Positions 34,285-43,438 of a stretch of DNA of 64,000 bases are shown in pieces; positions within the stretch are counted from its first letter, which is position 1, and each line of letters opens with the position of its first letter. The notes below the pieces were generated by a model. The model had not been told where the DNA came from, ran no database searches, and saw nothing but the letters and a program-made list of their open reading frames with translations. The stretch lies in assembly GCF_032598785.1 (NCBI RefSeq), contig NZ_CP102984.1; one strand, given 5' to 3'. A program made the position numbers and the translations under genes. The stretch is from Terrisporobacter petrolearius (GTDB lineage Bacteria > Bacillota > Clostridia > Peptostreptococcales > Peptostreptococcaceae).

Positions 34285-34336
34285 AAAAGAAGGGCTTTTG
34301 GTATTGCGCTTATTGCGTTGTATAAAGAGCTCTTCT
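34285..34336 (+). terminator. Terminator after the ABC genes
   Basis: AAAAGAAGGGCTTT pairs imperfectly with AAAGAGCTCTTCTTTT, and T-run follows. The dispersed repeat copy B starts 11 bases later. Confidence 0.7.
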
Positions 34337-34346
34337 TTTTTACATA

Positions 34347-34506
34347 TTAGGAAATTATAGTTCGATTTTCACTGTTAATAAGCTCTGAAATTATGTATTA
34401 TTAATTCATTTAGAAAATGTAAAAAATGTGTTTTTAAGCAACGGAGTTGCCTGAAGCGGTAGCGAAGGCATCTCGTTGGCGATATGAGCGAAGCAAATTT
34501 TTTATA
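34347..34506 (+). repeat. Dispersed structured repeat, copy B
   Basis: About 160 bases matching 16154-16307. It can form a nested stem, CAACG-GAGTT-GCCT...AGGC-ATCT-CGTTG, and ends GAGCGAAGCAAATTTTTTATA. Like copy A it begins right after a terminator. Confidence 0.7.
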
Positions 34507-34774
34507 GGGTTCGAAAGGATATTTATCAATTTGGTAAGGAAATATTAAGTTATAGGAAAAAATATTTGAATTTTTGCTTTGAACTGCTTTTGGAAATCAA
34601 GTTTAATATTAATGAAATGAAGCAATTTAAGGAAAACAACAATGCATTATATAAAGATAATTGGAGGTAAGCTGCGACAAACAGCAAAAAAAGCCTCACT
34701 TCTATGGCCTGTTTCATTGCAACGCACGTCGCTGCAATTAAGCATATATTATAAAACAATTTGGAGGAAACAAA
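34507..34774. other. Leader region of the L25-like gene
   Basis: 268 bases with no gene supported. The last 120 bases (GCTGCGACAAACAGC, CGCACGTCGCTGCAATTAAGC) have more G+C than the surrounding chromosome and match the foreign character of the L25-like gene. AACAATTTGGAGG provides the ribosome site. Confidence 0.4.
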
Positions 34775-35341
34775 ATGGAAACTATTAATGTTCAAAAACG
34801 TGATTTTAATTTAAAGGCAAAAAAAATGAGACGACTCGGATTGGTTCCTGGAGATGTGTTTGGTAGTTCTTTGCCAGAATCAATCTCTATTCAAATGGAA
34901 GAAACCGTTGCACGCAAATTGATACGCCTTAAACGTGAAGGCAGTAAAGTGATGATGAATATTGACGGGAAAACATTACCGGTTCAAATTAAGGAAAAAT
35001 CCTTGAATGCAGTTAACAATGAAATTCTACATATCAGTTTTCAAGCGCTAACTGCAGACGAAAAAGTTAACAGTGTAATTCATATCATTGTTATCAATGA
35101 TGATAAAATCGCAGGCATACTGGAGAGAATACATCTTGAAATCCCATATGCTTCTCTACCTAAAGATATGATTGATACTATAACTATTGATGTTGATGGA
35201 ATGAAGGCAGGCGCTGTTTTAACTGTTGGAGAAATTCCTGAACTAAATAGTGACAAAATTGAATTACAGGTTGATCCAGATAGTATTGTATTGCGTGTAA
35301 GCGAAAGAATAAGTCACGCTACTACAGCTGTTGAAGGGTAA
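34775..35341 (+). CDS. Ribosomal protein L25/CTC-family protein, foreign codon use
   Basis: A 188-residue protein with the L25 N-terminal beta-barrel (RDFNLKAKKMRRLGLVPGDVFG, read in summary as K-x-R-R-L-G-L-V-P-G-x-V-F-G) and the TL5/CTC C-terminal domain (VDVDGMKAGAVLTVGEIPEL; GDLEL-like DKIELQVDPDSIVLRVSE). CTC proteins bind 5S rRNA and are made under stress. Codon choice differs sharply from neighbours: many CGT, CGC and CGA arginines, GAC and GGC, against the AGA-dominated window. It lies alone between a dispersed repeat and a nested pair of IS256 elements, so recent acquisition is likely. It probably supplements the resident L25. Confidence 0.85.
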   Translation: METINVQKRDFNLKAKKMRRLGLVPGDVFGSSLPESISIQMEETVARKLIRLKREGSKVMMNIDGKTLPVQIKEKSLNAVNNEILHISFQALTADEKVNSVIHIIVINDDKIAGILERIHLEIPYASLPKDMIDTITIDVDGMKAGAVLTVGEIPELNSDKIELQVDPDSIVLRVSERISHATTAVEG

Positions 35342-35368
35342 ATAAATATTAAAAACATATAATAATGG

Positions 35369-35430
35369 AAAGAGCTTGGATTGTTGTGCACTTTTGTGTA
35401 AACACATGAAAAGCTCTTTTCTGTTTTTTA
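35369..35430 (+). terminator. Terminator of the L25-like gene
   Basis: AAAGAGCTT (35369-35377) pairs with AAGCTCTTT (35411-35419) around an inner GTGCAC...GTGTAAACAC structure, then CTGTTTTTTA. The outer IS256 element is inserted in or just after this T-run. Confidence 0.75.
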
Positions 35431-35588
35431 GGGAGACTGTGAAGTTTTTTATGTAAATAGCTTTCTATGATAAGTTTATTAAGGCATGGATATGAAAATT
35501 ATGTATCCATGCCTTAATTTGAATGTAATTCCAATTTAATTGCATGTCAAGTACACCTTGTAAAAAGGTGTTTTTTTTTAGAAATAAT

Positions 35589-37121
35589 GGGACTGTAGGT
35601 AGATTTGTGTAAAACAAACTTACCTACAGTCTTTTTTGTATGTAAAATTGGTAAGTTTGGAATAATATTCATATTAAACTTTTGGAGGTATTAAAATGAA
35701 AAATAAAAAAGAAATAATTATTCCAGATATAGACTATCAAGTTGAAGTTAAAAAGTGTAAAACTATGGAAGATGTGGTTGGTAAAAATGGACTAATGCAA
35801 AAGTTATTCAAAGACGTGATACAGCAACTATTAGAAGCCGAAATGGATGAACATATAGGTAGAGAAAAGTATGAAAGAAGTAATGAACAGTCTCCCAATT
35901 ATAGAAATGGGTATAGTTCTAAAACTATTGATAGCAGTTTTGGTGAGGTTGGATTAGATATCCCAAGGGATAGAAACTCTCAATTCGAACCGAAGGTTAT
36001 TAAAAAATATGAAACTGTTTGCAACGAACTAGATAAGAAAATAATAGGACTTTATGCATGTGGCATGAGTGTTAGAGATATTCAATCTGAGATGGAAGAA
36101 CTTTATGGTATAGATGTTTCTCCTTCTATGATTTCTAAGATAACAGATAAAGTTGTAGAGGCTGCCGCCCAATGGCAAAGTAGAGAACTCGAAGAAATAT
36201 ACCCTATTGTATATATGGATGCTATGCATTTTAAAGTAAGAGATGATAACAAGATAGTTTCTAAGGCTGCATATATATGCATGTCATTAAATATGAGTGG
36301 TAAAAAAGATATATTAGGTATTTGGATTGGAGAATCTGAGGGAGCTAAGTTCTGGTTATCAGTATGTAATGACCTTAAAAATAGAGGCGTTAACGATATT
36401 CTAATTGCATGTATGGATGGGTTAAAAGGTCTTCCTGAAGCAATAAAAACAGTATTTCCTGATGTTAATATACAAACATGTATAGTTCATCAAATTAGAA
36501 ATTCACTTAAATATATAGCGTCTAAAGATCAAAAGGAATTTATGAAAGATTTGAAAAATGTTTATAGAGCATTTACTGAAGAGACAGCAGTTGAAAATTT
36601 AGAAATGCTTAGAGAAAAATGGTACTCAAAATACTCAGTTGTAATAGATTCATGGTACAACAATTGGAATAACTTAAGTACATATTTTGCGTATCCACAT
36701 GAAATAAGAAAGATTATTTATACAACAAATGCACTTGAAGGATTTAATAGACAATTAAGAAAGTATACTAAAGTAAGAACTGTATTTCCAACAGATGAGT
36801 CATTGAGAAAATCACTATACTTATCAACTATGAAAATTATGGAGAAATGGACATCTCCAAACTCTAATTGGGCGTCTACTTTAGGCCAGCTCACAATTAG
36901 GTTTGGAGATAGAATCCCTAGCTCTTACACAATATAAATCATATATTTTTTTGAAATTATGGGAAATTTAGTGTATAAACAACTAAATTAAACACATAAT
37001 AATTGTGAAAAGAATGCTAGTATTAGTATTTCTTAGAAATAAAAAAATATTACTGGAATTTTGAATTTCCAGTAATATAAATTACAAAACAAAATTATTA
37101 CACAAATCTATAGACATTCTC
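35589..37121 (+). mobile_element. IS256-family element A, inserted within element B
   Basis: 1533 bp with inverted ends GGGACTGTAGGTAGATTTGTG and, from the right, GAGAATGTCTATAGATTTGTG. The 8-bp target duplication GAAATAAT flanks it at 35581-35588 and 37122-37129. It sits in the 3' non-coding part of element B, so B's transposase is intact. Confidence 0.92.
35696..36937 (+). CDS. IS256-family (mutator-type) transposase of element A
   Basis: A 413-residue transposase of typical length. The catalytic triad can be seen as YPIVYMDAMHFKVRD (Asp about 178), ILIACMDGLKGLPEAI (Asp about 243) and TTNALEGFNRQLRK (Glu about 350), with the C/H motif CIVHQIRNSLKYI between. The N-terminal EAEMDEHIGREKYER region is the DNA-binding part. 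GGAGG precedes the start. It is divergent from the element B transposase and shares only family-level similarity with it. Intact and probably active. Confidence 0.95.
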   Translation: MKNKKEIIIPDIDYQVEVKKCKTMEDVVGKNGLMQKLFKDVIQQLLEAEMDEHIGREKYERSNEQSPNYRNGYSSKTIDSSFGEVGLDIPRDRNSQFEPKVIKKYETVCNELDKKIIGLYACGMSVRDIQSEMEELYGIDVSPSMISKITDKVVEAAAQWQSRELEEIYPIVYMDAMHFKVRDDNKIVSKAAYICMSLNMSGKKDILGIWIGESEGAKFWLSVCNDLKNRGVNDILIACMDGLKGLPEAIKTVFPDVNIQTCIVHQIRNSLKYIASKDQKEFMKDLKNVYRAFTEETAVENLEMLREKWYSKYSVVIDSWYNNWNNLSTYFAYPHEIRKIIYTTNALEGFNRQLRKYTKVRTVFPTDESLRKSLYLSTMKIMEKWTSPNSNWASTLGQLTIRFGDRIPSSYTI

Positions 37122-37136
37122 GAAATAATTTGTTTT

Positions 37137-38360
37137 TTAAATAAGTCTTCCTTCATACATTATTGATAATTCACCATAAACTTTGCCCCAATTTCTAAGG
37201 GGTAAGGTCCATTTTTTTGTTGCTTCAAAAGTAGCTAAATACAATGCTTTAAGTAATGATACATCACTTGGAAAAACGCTACGTTGACGATTTAAACGGC
37301 GATAGCTACTATTGAGACTTTCAATTGCATTAGTTGTATATATAACTTTACGAACGTCTGCAGAAAATTTAAAAATTGGACAAATAGCATCCCAGTTAGT
37401 TGACCAACTTTTCATGGCATTTGGATAATGATTTTGCCATTTTTCTGTTACACTAAGCATAATCGCATGTCCTTGTTCTTCATTTGAAGCATGATAAATT
37501 GATTTTAAATCCTTTGCAAATTCTTTTTTATCTTTATCTGATACATGTTTTAAAGTGTTACGCACTTGATGAACTATACATCTTTGGTATTCTGTATTTG
37601 GAAAGGCTACATTAATTGAATCTTTTATACCTGTAAGTCCATCCGCACAAAGTATTAAAATATCTTTAACACCTCTATTTTTTAATTCATTTAAAATTCC
37701 TAACCAATATTTACTGCTTTCATTTTGACCAATTTGAATACTTAGAACCTCTTTTTTACCATTTTCATTCACCCCAAGGATAATATACGCTGCTAGTTTT
37801 TTAATTACATGATTATCTCTCACCGAAAAATGAACAGCATCAATAAATATTATAGGATAAACCTCACTCAGCGGACGCTGTTGCCAATCTTTTATTTCAG
37901 GAAGTAACCTATCGGTTATATCAGAGACCATACCTTCGCTAACTTCAAATCCATATATATCATCAATTTGATCTGAGATTTGACGAGTTGATAGCCCTCT
38001 AGCATACATAGAAATTATTTTTTGTTCGATACTTGAAATGTCTTTTTGTCTTTTTTTTACTAACTGTGGCTCAAAAGTATTTTCGCGGTCTTGTGGTACA
38101 TCAATTTCAAATTCACCATATTGGCTTCTAACCATTTTAGGCTTACTACCGTTACGTGAATTACTAGATTCAGTTCTTTCATAAGGTTCATACCCTAAGT
38201 GATTATCTAGCTCCGCCTTAAGCATGCTCTCTATAGTTCCGCCAAGTAGATCTTTTAAGGCTTCTTGTATATCTTCAGCGCTTTGAATATCATACTCTTC
38301 AATTAAATTTGCTATGATATTTCTTTTTCCTTCGCTAAGCTTTTGTTTTCTTTTTCCCAT
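37137..38360 (-). CDS. IS256-family (mutator-type) transposase of element B
   Basis: A 407-residue transposase with YPIIFIDAVHFSVRD (Asp about 171), ILILCADGLTGIKDSI (Asp about 238), CIVHQVRNTLKHV and TTNAIESLNSSYRRLNRQR (Glu about 345). Its stop lies 8 bases from the target duplication of element A, so the nested insertion missed the coding sequence. It belongs to a different IS256 subgroup from element A, judging by the many differences outside the catalytic core. Confidence 0.95.
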   Translation of the reverse strand: MGKRKQKLSEGKRNIIANLIEEYDIQSAEDIQEALKDLLGGTIESMLKAELDNHLGYEPYERTESSNSRNGSKPKMVRSQYGEFEIDVPQDRENTFEPQLVKKRQKDISSIEQKIISMYARGLSTRQISDQIDDIYGFEVSEGMVSDITDRLLPEIKDWQQRPLSEVYPIIFIDAVHFSVRDNHVIKKLAAYIILGVNENGKKEVLSIQIGQNESSKYWLGILNELKNRGVKDILILCADGLTGIKDSINVAFPNTEYQRCIVHQVRNTLKHVSDKDKKEFAKDLKSIYHASNEEQGHAIMLSVTEKWQNHYPNAMKSWSTNWDAICPIFKFSADVRKVIYTTNAIESLNSSYRRLNRQRSVFPSDVSLLKALYLATFEATKKWTLPLRNWGKVYGELSIMYEGRLI

Positions 38361-38472
38361 AATAATTAAATATTATCATAGAAAGCTGTTGAATTTTGTT
38401 ATTTACAGAGTTTTTTTCACACACTCTTTTTAGGATAAAAATAATGAATTTAGTAGGAATCCTACCCCTTTG

Positions 38473-38504
38473 GAAATATTCTAATTAAAAATTAGAATAT
38501 TTTA
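38473..38504. terminator. Stem-loop downstream of the OGG gene
   Basis: AATATTCTAATT pairs with AATTAGAATATT around a short A/T loop; symmetrical and AT-rich, so it could act in either direction. A second dyad GTAGGAATCCTAC lies just before it (38453-38465). Confidence 0.5.
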
Positions 38505-38529
38505 AACTTATTATCATTTTATACATAAA

Positions 38530-39411
38530 TTATGATTTTCCTACTTTATTTTGTCTTGCAAAGAAAAATAAATACTGCTGAACAAAACTTGATAAATCGC
38601 CGAACTTATCTACAGCAAATGATCTGATTTCCTTCACCGAATTACTTTTGTTACTAAAGTATATATCTTCCATTATTCTTTTTATCCATACATCAACGGC
38701 AAATACATCATATTTTTTCATTGATAACATTGCAACACAATCTGCGACCTTCTCGCCAACACCACTTAGTTGTCTTAAATTATCTAGACATGATTTGGTA
38801 TCTAGTTTGTTTAGATTATATAGATCAATATCATTGTTATAAATAACTCTTGATGTAGACCTTATATACTTATCTCTAAATCCAACCTTACACTCTCTAA
38901 GTTCATCTAATGAAAGAGACGATAACTTGTCAGGAGTGGGGAATGAGTAGTATTTTTCTCCTTCGTATTCGCCTATATAATCTCCATAACGAGAACATAG
39001 GTTATCAACTACCTTCTCAAGCATTTGCATAGAGTTATTGGCAGATAGTATAAGCGTAATTAAAGTCTCCCATTCATCTTGATTAAGAATTCTAAGGCCA
39101 GACCCAAAATCTATAATATGAGATAAGTTAGGACATATGTTTAAAATCTCTTTTTTTATTATGGAATAATTAACATCAAGTCCAAAATAATTAACCCAAA
39201 AGTTTTTAACATCATCTAAATTAGTATTTTTAAAATAAAGGATATCATCTATTTGAGAAATATTTATAATCTTATCTTTCACTACACAAATGTACGAGTT
39301 GTCCTTTTGATTTTTCCATCTAACACTTTGACCACTGGAAAATATATGATGTATATCAAAATCTTTAACATTTTCGATTACAACTGCACTTGAATTTTCA
39401 TAAATTATCAT
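38530..39411 (-). CDS. ogg: OGG1-type 8-oxoguanine DNA glycosylase/lyase
   Basis: A 293-residue protein of the HhH-GPD superfamily. The N-terminal domain has FSSGQSVRWK, equivalent to the FRCGQAFRW of OGG1. The helix-hairpin-helix LRQLSGVGEKVADCVAM (about 213-229) carries the catalytic Lys, and the catalytic Asp is in VFAVDVWIKR (about 237-246). It removes oxidised guanine opposite C and nicks the strand. The gene is single, with GGAGG before the start at 39411, and probably has its own promoter in the AT-rich region to the right. Confidence 0.92.
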   Translation of the reverse strand: MIIYENSSAVVIENVKDFDIHHIFSSGQSVRWKNQKDNSYICVVKDKIINISQIDDILYFKNTNLDDVKNFWVNYFGLDVNYSIIKKEILNICPNLSHIIDFGSGLRILNQDEWETLITLILSANNSMQMLEKVVDNLCSRYGDYIGEYEGEKYYSFPTPDKLSSLSLDELRECKVGFRDKYIRSTSRVIYNNDIDLYNLNKLDTKSCLDNLRQLSGVGEKVADCVAMLSMKKYDVFAVDVWIKRIMEDIYFSNKSNSVKEIRSFAVDKFGDLSSFVQQYLFFFARQNKVGKS

Positions 39412-39862
39412 ATTAAGAACCTCCTAAATAGTTAGTTAAATATAGTTATATAACATATAAATATAATACAAGCGAGCTAAGATTTGAAGTATAGATATAT
39501 GGAAATACAAGATAAATAATCCAATATATAAATATTTTAAGTTACTAAATTTGGCTTCTTTAGATATTTATAAACTCCAAGTCTAAAAGAACTTGGGATT
39601 TCGTACGAAATAGGTAACTTAGTATTTACGTCAGAAATTGATTTACCAACTGAATTATGATTAATTTTGATTTCTATTTATAATTGAATGTCCAAATTGT
39701 AGAAGAATGTCACATCACACCTATGCTATAATTTTCTCATAGGAGAATGATATTTTGTACTTTGTATATGGAAAAAAATAAACAGAGCATCTGAGAAATT
39801 GTGATAAATTGCTGCTGTTTCAATTTACGAAATGCGTGATTTTAAACCTAAGAATATTAAAA
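39412..39862. other. Non-coding stretch with a short gene remnant
   Basis: 450 bases with no intact gene. A start-less frame at 39574-39660 (LKELGISYEIGNLVFTSEID, ending PTEL) is coding-like but unassigned. The rest is AT-rich and featureless. Confidence 0.4.
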
Positions 39863-40201
39863 GGTGGTGATAGAAACCGAGGATGAAATGTGGAATGAGA
39901 AGCATATACTTGATAAAAAACTTAAAAATATAGGTATAAGTGATAGGTGAATAGCAGATATTTTCAAAGAAGAATATGGAATTACGCTTACTGAGTATAT
40001 TGCAAATTTACGCTTAGAAGAAGTAAAATTTCTTTTAAAAACAGCAGATGATGCGATTATTGATATTGTATATTCCGTTGGTTTTGGAGGGCTATCCTCT
40101 TTTTACAGTTTTTTTAAAGGGTTGGAATATCTCCTATGGTATATAGAAGGACAAGTCGTTGTAATAGTATGACAAATAACAAAAATTCTAATTTAACTTG
40201 A
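39863..40201 (+). pseudogene. AraC-family regulator C-terminal fragment, broken
   Basis: The frame from about 39863 reads ETEDEMWNEKHILDKKLKN, then an in-frame TGA near 39948, then IADIFKEEYGITLTEYIANL and LRLEEVKFLLKTADDAIIDI and VYSVGFGGLSSFYSFFK: the two helix-turn-helix motifs of AraC regulators. After this a frameshift near 40122 moves GISPMVYRRTSRCNSM into another frame, ending at 40201. The N-terminal sensor domain is missing. A stop codon plus a frameshift make it a pseudogene. It lies 15 bases before the CCG-domain gene and probably once regulated it. Confidence 0.8.
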
Positions 40202-40215
40202 AAGGAAATACAAAT

Positions 40216-40929
40216 ATGAGTAATCAAATGAGTAAGACTATATTGGAAAGCATCAAAATAGAAGATATTGATATGGATAAATGTTATTTTAATCCAGGTT
40301 GTGCTATGAATGTATATAAGCCCCATGCAGGAAATGAAATTTTAAAAATATTGAACCAATATTTTGGCACAGTTAAAATGCACAGCCTTTGTTGCCATCA
40401 TAATCCACAATTACCACAAGGATCTACAATTATAAATAATTGTGCGGGTTGCGATAAAAGATTTAGGTCCCTATATGAAGGTATACAAACAATATCTATT
40501 TGGGAAATTTTAGATAATATTGAAAATTTATCATTACCCGATTATTTAGGCCTGGAGGTATCCGTGCAAGACTCATGTGCATATAGACCTAAACCTCAAG
40601 TGCACAGTGCTGTTAGAAATCTTTTAGAAAAAATGAACATCAAAGTTATTGATTCAGAATTTAGTAAAACAAAATCTATTTGTTGTGGAGACAGTTATTA
40701 TCCAACACTACCTATAGGAGAAATACATAAAAAGCAAAAGGAACGTGCTAAGCAAATGCCATGCGAAGATGTAGTTGTGTATTGTGTTTCTTGTATTAAA
40801 TCTATGACAATAGGGGGAAAAACGGCTCATCATATGTTAGAATTGGTATTAAATCAAAAAACAGAACCTCAAGAATTAAATCTTAGAATATACCATGATG
40901 ATTTAGAAAAGTATATTGAAGCACATTAA
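40216..40929 (+). CDS. CCG-domain (heterodisulfide-reductase-B-like) Fe-S protein
   Basis: A 237-residue protein. Two Cys-rich motifs are visible: HSLCCHHNP...NNCAGC (about 62-84) and KSICCGDSYYP...VVYCVSCI (about 154-195), the arrangement of CCG domains that bind non-cubane [4Fe-4S] or zinc sites and act on disulfides or quinone-like substrates in HdrB, GlpC and LutA. The start at 40216 follows AAAGGAAATAC; an in-frame TTG at 40198 has no site. It stands alone next to a decayed AraC regulator. Its substrate is unknown; a single CCG protein without HdrA or GlpAB partners nearby is unusual. Confidence 0.78.
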   Translation: MSNQMSKTILESIKIEDIDMDKCYFNPGCAMNVYKPHAGNEILKILNQYFGTVKMHSLCCHHNPQLPQGSTIINNCAGCDKRFRSLYEGIQTISIWEILDNIENLSLPDYLGLEVSVQDSCAYRPKPQVHSAVRNLLEKMNIKVIDSEFSKTKSICCGDSYYPTLPIGEIHKKQKERAKQMPCEDVVVYCVSCIKSMTIGGKTAHHMLELVLNQKTEPQELNLRIYHDDLEKYIEAH

Positions 40930-41040
40930 AATTAACTTGAAAAATTTAAATATTTAGGCAAATATACGAAATAAAACTAGTTGCCTTATAAAGCAAGTCA
41001 CAAATTTATTGTAAAAGATGCCCAAAGGAATGAAATCTTC

Positions 41041-41092
41041 ACCATTGAAATCTACGAAAACACATTGATTATAATAATTAGTGTGTTTTTTA
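41041..41092 (+). terminator. Box-plus-hairpin terminator, copy 1
   Basis: ACCATTGAAATCTACGAAAA precedes a hairpin (ACACATTGATT...AATTAGTGTGT) and TTTTTT. It matches 42684 and 46561 and, weakly, 6946. Confidence 0.7.
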
Positions 41093-41218
41093 TTGACTAA
41101 AATTAAAATAAATAATCAATTACAATGTCGAAAAATATCACAAAATAATAAAAATAGCATATATATAAATAATACTTATATGTATTATGTTAAATCAAAA
41201 AAATTTTAGGTGATGAAA

Positions 41219-42541
41219 ATGGCAGAAATAATAACTCCTGCGGATGAGTATTATAATCAAGCTAGACTAGTATGGAATAGAGCTATAAATAAATACCCAG
41301 AGGAAATCATATACTGTACGTCTATAGAAGATGTCCAAAAAGCTGTAGTTCATAGTGTGAAAAAAAAATTAGAAATAAGAGTAAGAGGCGGAGGTCATAA
41401 TTATCAGGGATTTTCAATAGGAAATGGTGTGGCTGTTATAGATATAAGCAATTTAAATAGCATAAAAATAGATTATGAAAAAAGTACTTTCACAGTACAA
41501 AATGGAATTAAACTAGGGCAACTCTATACCTTTCTAGGTGGAATGGGATTCCCATTTCCAGGAGGTGCCTGTCCAACAGTTTGCATAAGTGGACTAGTCT
41601 TAGGAGGTGGATGGGGATACTCAAGTAGAAAATACGGCCTTACATGTGATAGTTTGTTGGAATTGAAGATGGTAAACTATGAAGGTGAATTAATAACAGC
41701 AAATAAATGTACTAATTCAGATTTATTTTGGGCATGTAAAGGTGGAGGAGGAGGTAATTTTGGAGTAGTTGTTACTATGACATTTGAACTACCTCTAAAA
41801 GTAGAGAAAGTAACTAAATTTGAATTTAGCATTTCAAATCCGAGTAAATATACTCAAATTGAATTTTTAGATGTTTGGCAGCATTTTATTACTAATGCTG
41901 TGCCTGAAATTAACATGAGAGGAAGCATATCTAACTCGGTAGCCAATGGAATCAATATAAACTGTAGAGGACTTTTATATGGAACACCAGATGAATTATA
42001 TAGATTATTAGAACCATTTAGAAAAATTAAAGGGTTTAAGTTAAAATATAATTATGTTTCTTTCTTACAGGCTGTACTTTTACTAGGTTTTGTATATCCT
42101 CAGTATCAATATTTTGAGAGCTATTCAGGATTTGTTAAACAATACTATGATTATTGCACATTACAGAATTTAGTGGAGATAATAAACCAACCAAGACCTA
42201 GAGGCAGTGAAGAAATTAATTTAAATTTGTATGGATTGGGTGGAAAAGTAAGTGAAGTGGATAAATTTGATACAGCTTTTTATTATAGAGATAGCTTTTA
42301 TATATTGCTCATTGAAACAATATTTAAAAATAATTGTTATAAAGAAATCAATAAAAATTGGATAGAATATAATATTGACGATATTTACTATATTACGGAA
42401 GGATCATATATTAATTTTCCGTATTACCCTATTAAAAAATACATGTACGAGTATTATGGTGAAAATAAATATAGACTTGAAGAAGTAAAACGTAAGTATG
42501 ATCCTTGTAATATATTTAACTTTAAACAAAGTATTAAATAA
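41219..42541 (+). CDS. FAD-linked oxidase, berberine-bridge-enzyme type
   Basis: About 440 residues. The FAD-binding (PCMH) domain has IRVRGGGHNYQGFSIGNG with the His that covalently binds FAD (about residue 62) and GGACPTVCISGLVLGGGWGY with the Cys used for the second FAD bond (about 115). The BBE C-terminal motif KYDPCNIFNFKQSI is present. Such enzymes oxidise sugars, polyphenols or alkaloids and usually give electrons to oxygen, so one in an anaerobe is noteworthy; electrons may go elsewhere. The ATG at 41219 is best spaced from TTTAGG. A box-plus-hairpin terminator follows about 140 bases after the stop. Confidence 0.85.
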   Translation: MAEIITPADEYYNQARLVWNRAINKYPEEIIYCTSIEDVQKAVVHSVKKKLEIRVRGGGHNYQGFSIGNGVAVIDISNLNSIKIDYEKSTFTVQNGIKLGQLYTFLGGMGFPFPGGACPTVCISGLVLGGGWGYSSRKYGLTCDSLLELKMVNYEGELITANKCTNSDLFWACKGGGGGNFGVVVTMTFELPLKVEKVTKFEFSISNPSKYTQIEFLDVWQHFITNAVPEINMRGSISNSVANGININCRGLLYGTPDELYRLLEPFRKIKGFKLKYNYVSFLQAVLLLGFVYPQYQYFESYSGFVKQYYDYCTLQNLVEIINQPRPRGSEEINLNLYGLGGKVSEVDKFDTAFYYRDSFYILLIETIFKNNCYKEINKNWIEYNIDDIYYITEGSYINFPYYPIKKYMYEYYGENKYRLEEVKRKYDPCNIFNFKQSIK

Positions 42542-42683
42542 TATATATTTATAACAAAAAGTCAGTATAAATATGTATTATTTAGGAAGAAAGAAACGAC
42601 GTTTCTTTCAACGACCCTGTAGTAAAAATTATGTAGAAAAGTGCAAATATAAATGTTGGATATGATTGATGCGATTCGTCTCC

Positions 42684-42736
42684 ACCATTGAAATACACGA
42701 AAATACATTGATAAAGTTATCAATGTATTTTTTTGT
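42684..42736 (+). terminator. Box-plus-hairpin terminator, copy 2
   Basis: ACCATTGAAATACACGAAAA, then ATACATTGATAA...TTATCAATGTAT and TTTTTTT. The hairpin is almost identical to the one at 46561. Confidence 0.85.
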
Positions 42737-42819
42737 TAATTTAAAAATATGTTAACATCAATAATAACATGAAGAAAAACACTAATAAAAATAAAGGAAG
42801 TTAAATTGCTATAAACGAA

Positions 42820-42985
42820 AAAACCATGCTTGTAAAGTTAAGATTTCTAATATTACTTATATAGAAATTCAAAAGAGAGATGACAATACATACTATAAAT
42901 AAAGATACACTATAAAGGCTAGTATGTCGAAAGTGGAAAATGAACTTAGCAGATACAATTTTTATAGATGTCACAAATAAAATTC
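42820..42985 (+). pseudogene. LytTR-domain remnant
   Basis: Across several frames the sequence reads KISNITYIEIQKRD, MTIHTINKDT, SKVENELSRYNFYRCHK, a recognisable LytTR DNA-binding domain similar to that at 29340-29500. At least two frameshifts are present and no start exists. Confidence 0.65.
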
Positions 42986-43390
42986 TAGAAGAATATCGCA
43001 AAAATGAAACCATAAAGTTTGAATACATGAATTCTGATATTTTAGATAATGTATTGGAAAGTTTTATCGATAGATTTGAAAGAGAATCAGAAAATAAAAT
43101 CTAATTATCCTTAACTGTTTTAGGAATAAAGGTAAATGAAGAATAAAACGATAGATAAATATAATACTTGGGTGATAGATGTTGCAAAGTTGTTAATTTT
43201 AACTTATAAGGATATTCCTATGTCCAAAGTAAATGCGTTAAGTTCTGTATTATTAGCTACTATCGATGGACTTATCTTACAAAGTTTGATTAGAGTTAAT
43301 AAAAACAATACCTAAGATATTATAGAATTTTATGAGTTATTGTTAAAAAAGGCAATTCCTGAAGTTATTAATAGTCTCAAGCTTATATAA
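42986..43390 (+). pseudogene. TetR C-terminal domain remnant
   Basis: A frame without start reads NKILEEYRKNETIKFEYMNS up to a stop at 43104, then TIDKYNTWVIDVAKLLIL, VNALSSVLLATIDGLILQSL and, after an in-frame stop, FYELLLKKAIPEVINSL to 43390. The order resembles the ligand-binding half of a TetR regulator; the DNA-binding domain is missing, so it is non-functional. Confidence 0.55.
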
Positions 43391-43438
43391 ACTTAATCTA
43401 TATAAACTTGAGGTAGTCTATAATTCAATATGATTTTT

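Larger units (their letters stand above)
35433..38426 (-). mobile_element. IS256-family element B, interrupted by a nested IS256-family element
   Basis: Ends GAGACTGTGAAG...TGTAAAT (35433) and, inverted, GAGTGTGTGAAA...TGTAAAT (ending 38426), with the subterminal AGCTTTCTATGATAA at both ends. The 8-bp target duplication TTTTTAGG is at 35425-35432 and 38427-38434. Without the insert the element is 1453 bp. Its transposase is on the minus strand. Confidence 0.88.

Noticed and set aside
34347..34506. Group II intron domain V as an explanation of the dispersed repeat
   Set aside because: The catalytic hairpin with AGC/GUU pairing and the bulged AY is not visible, and no intron-encoded protein is nearby.
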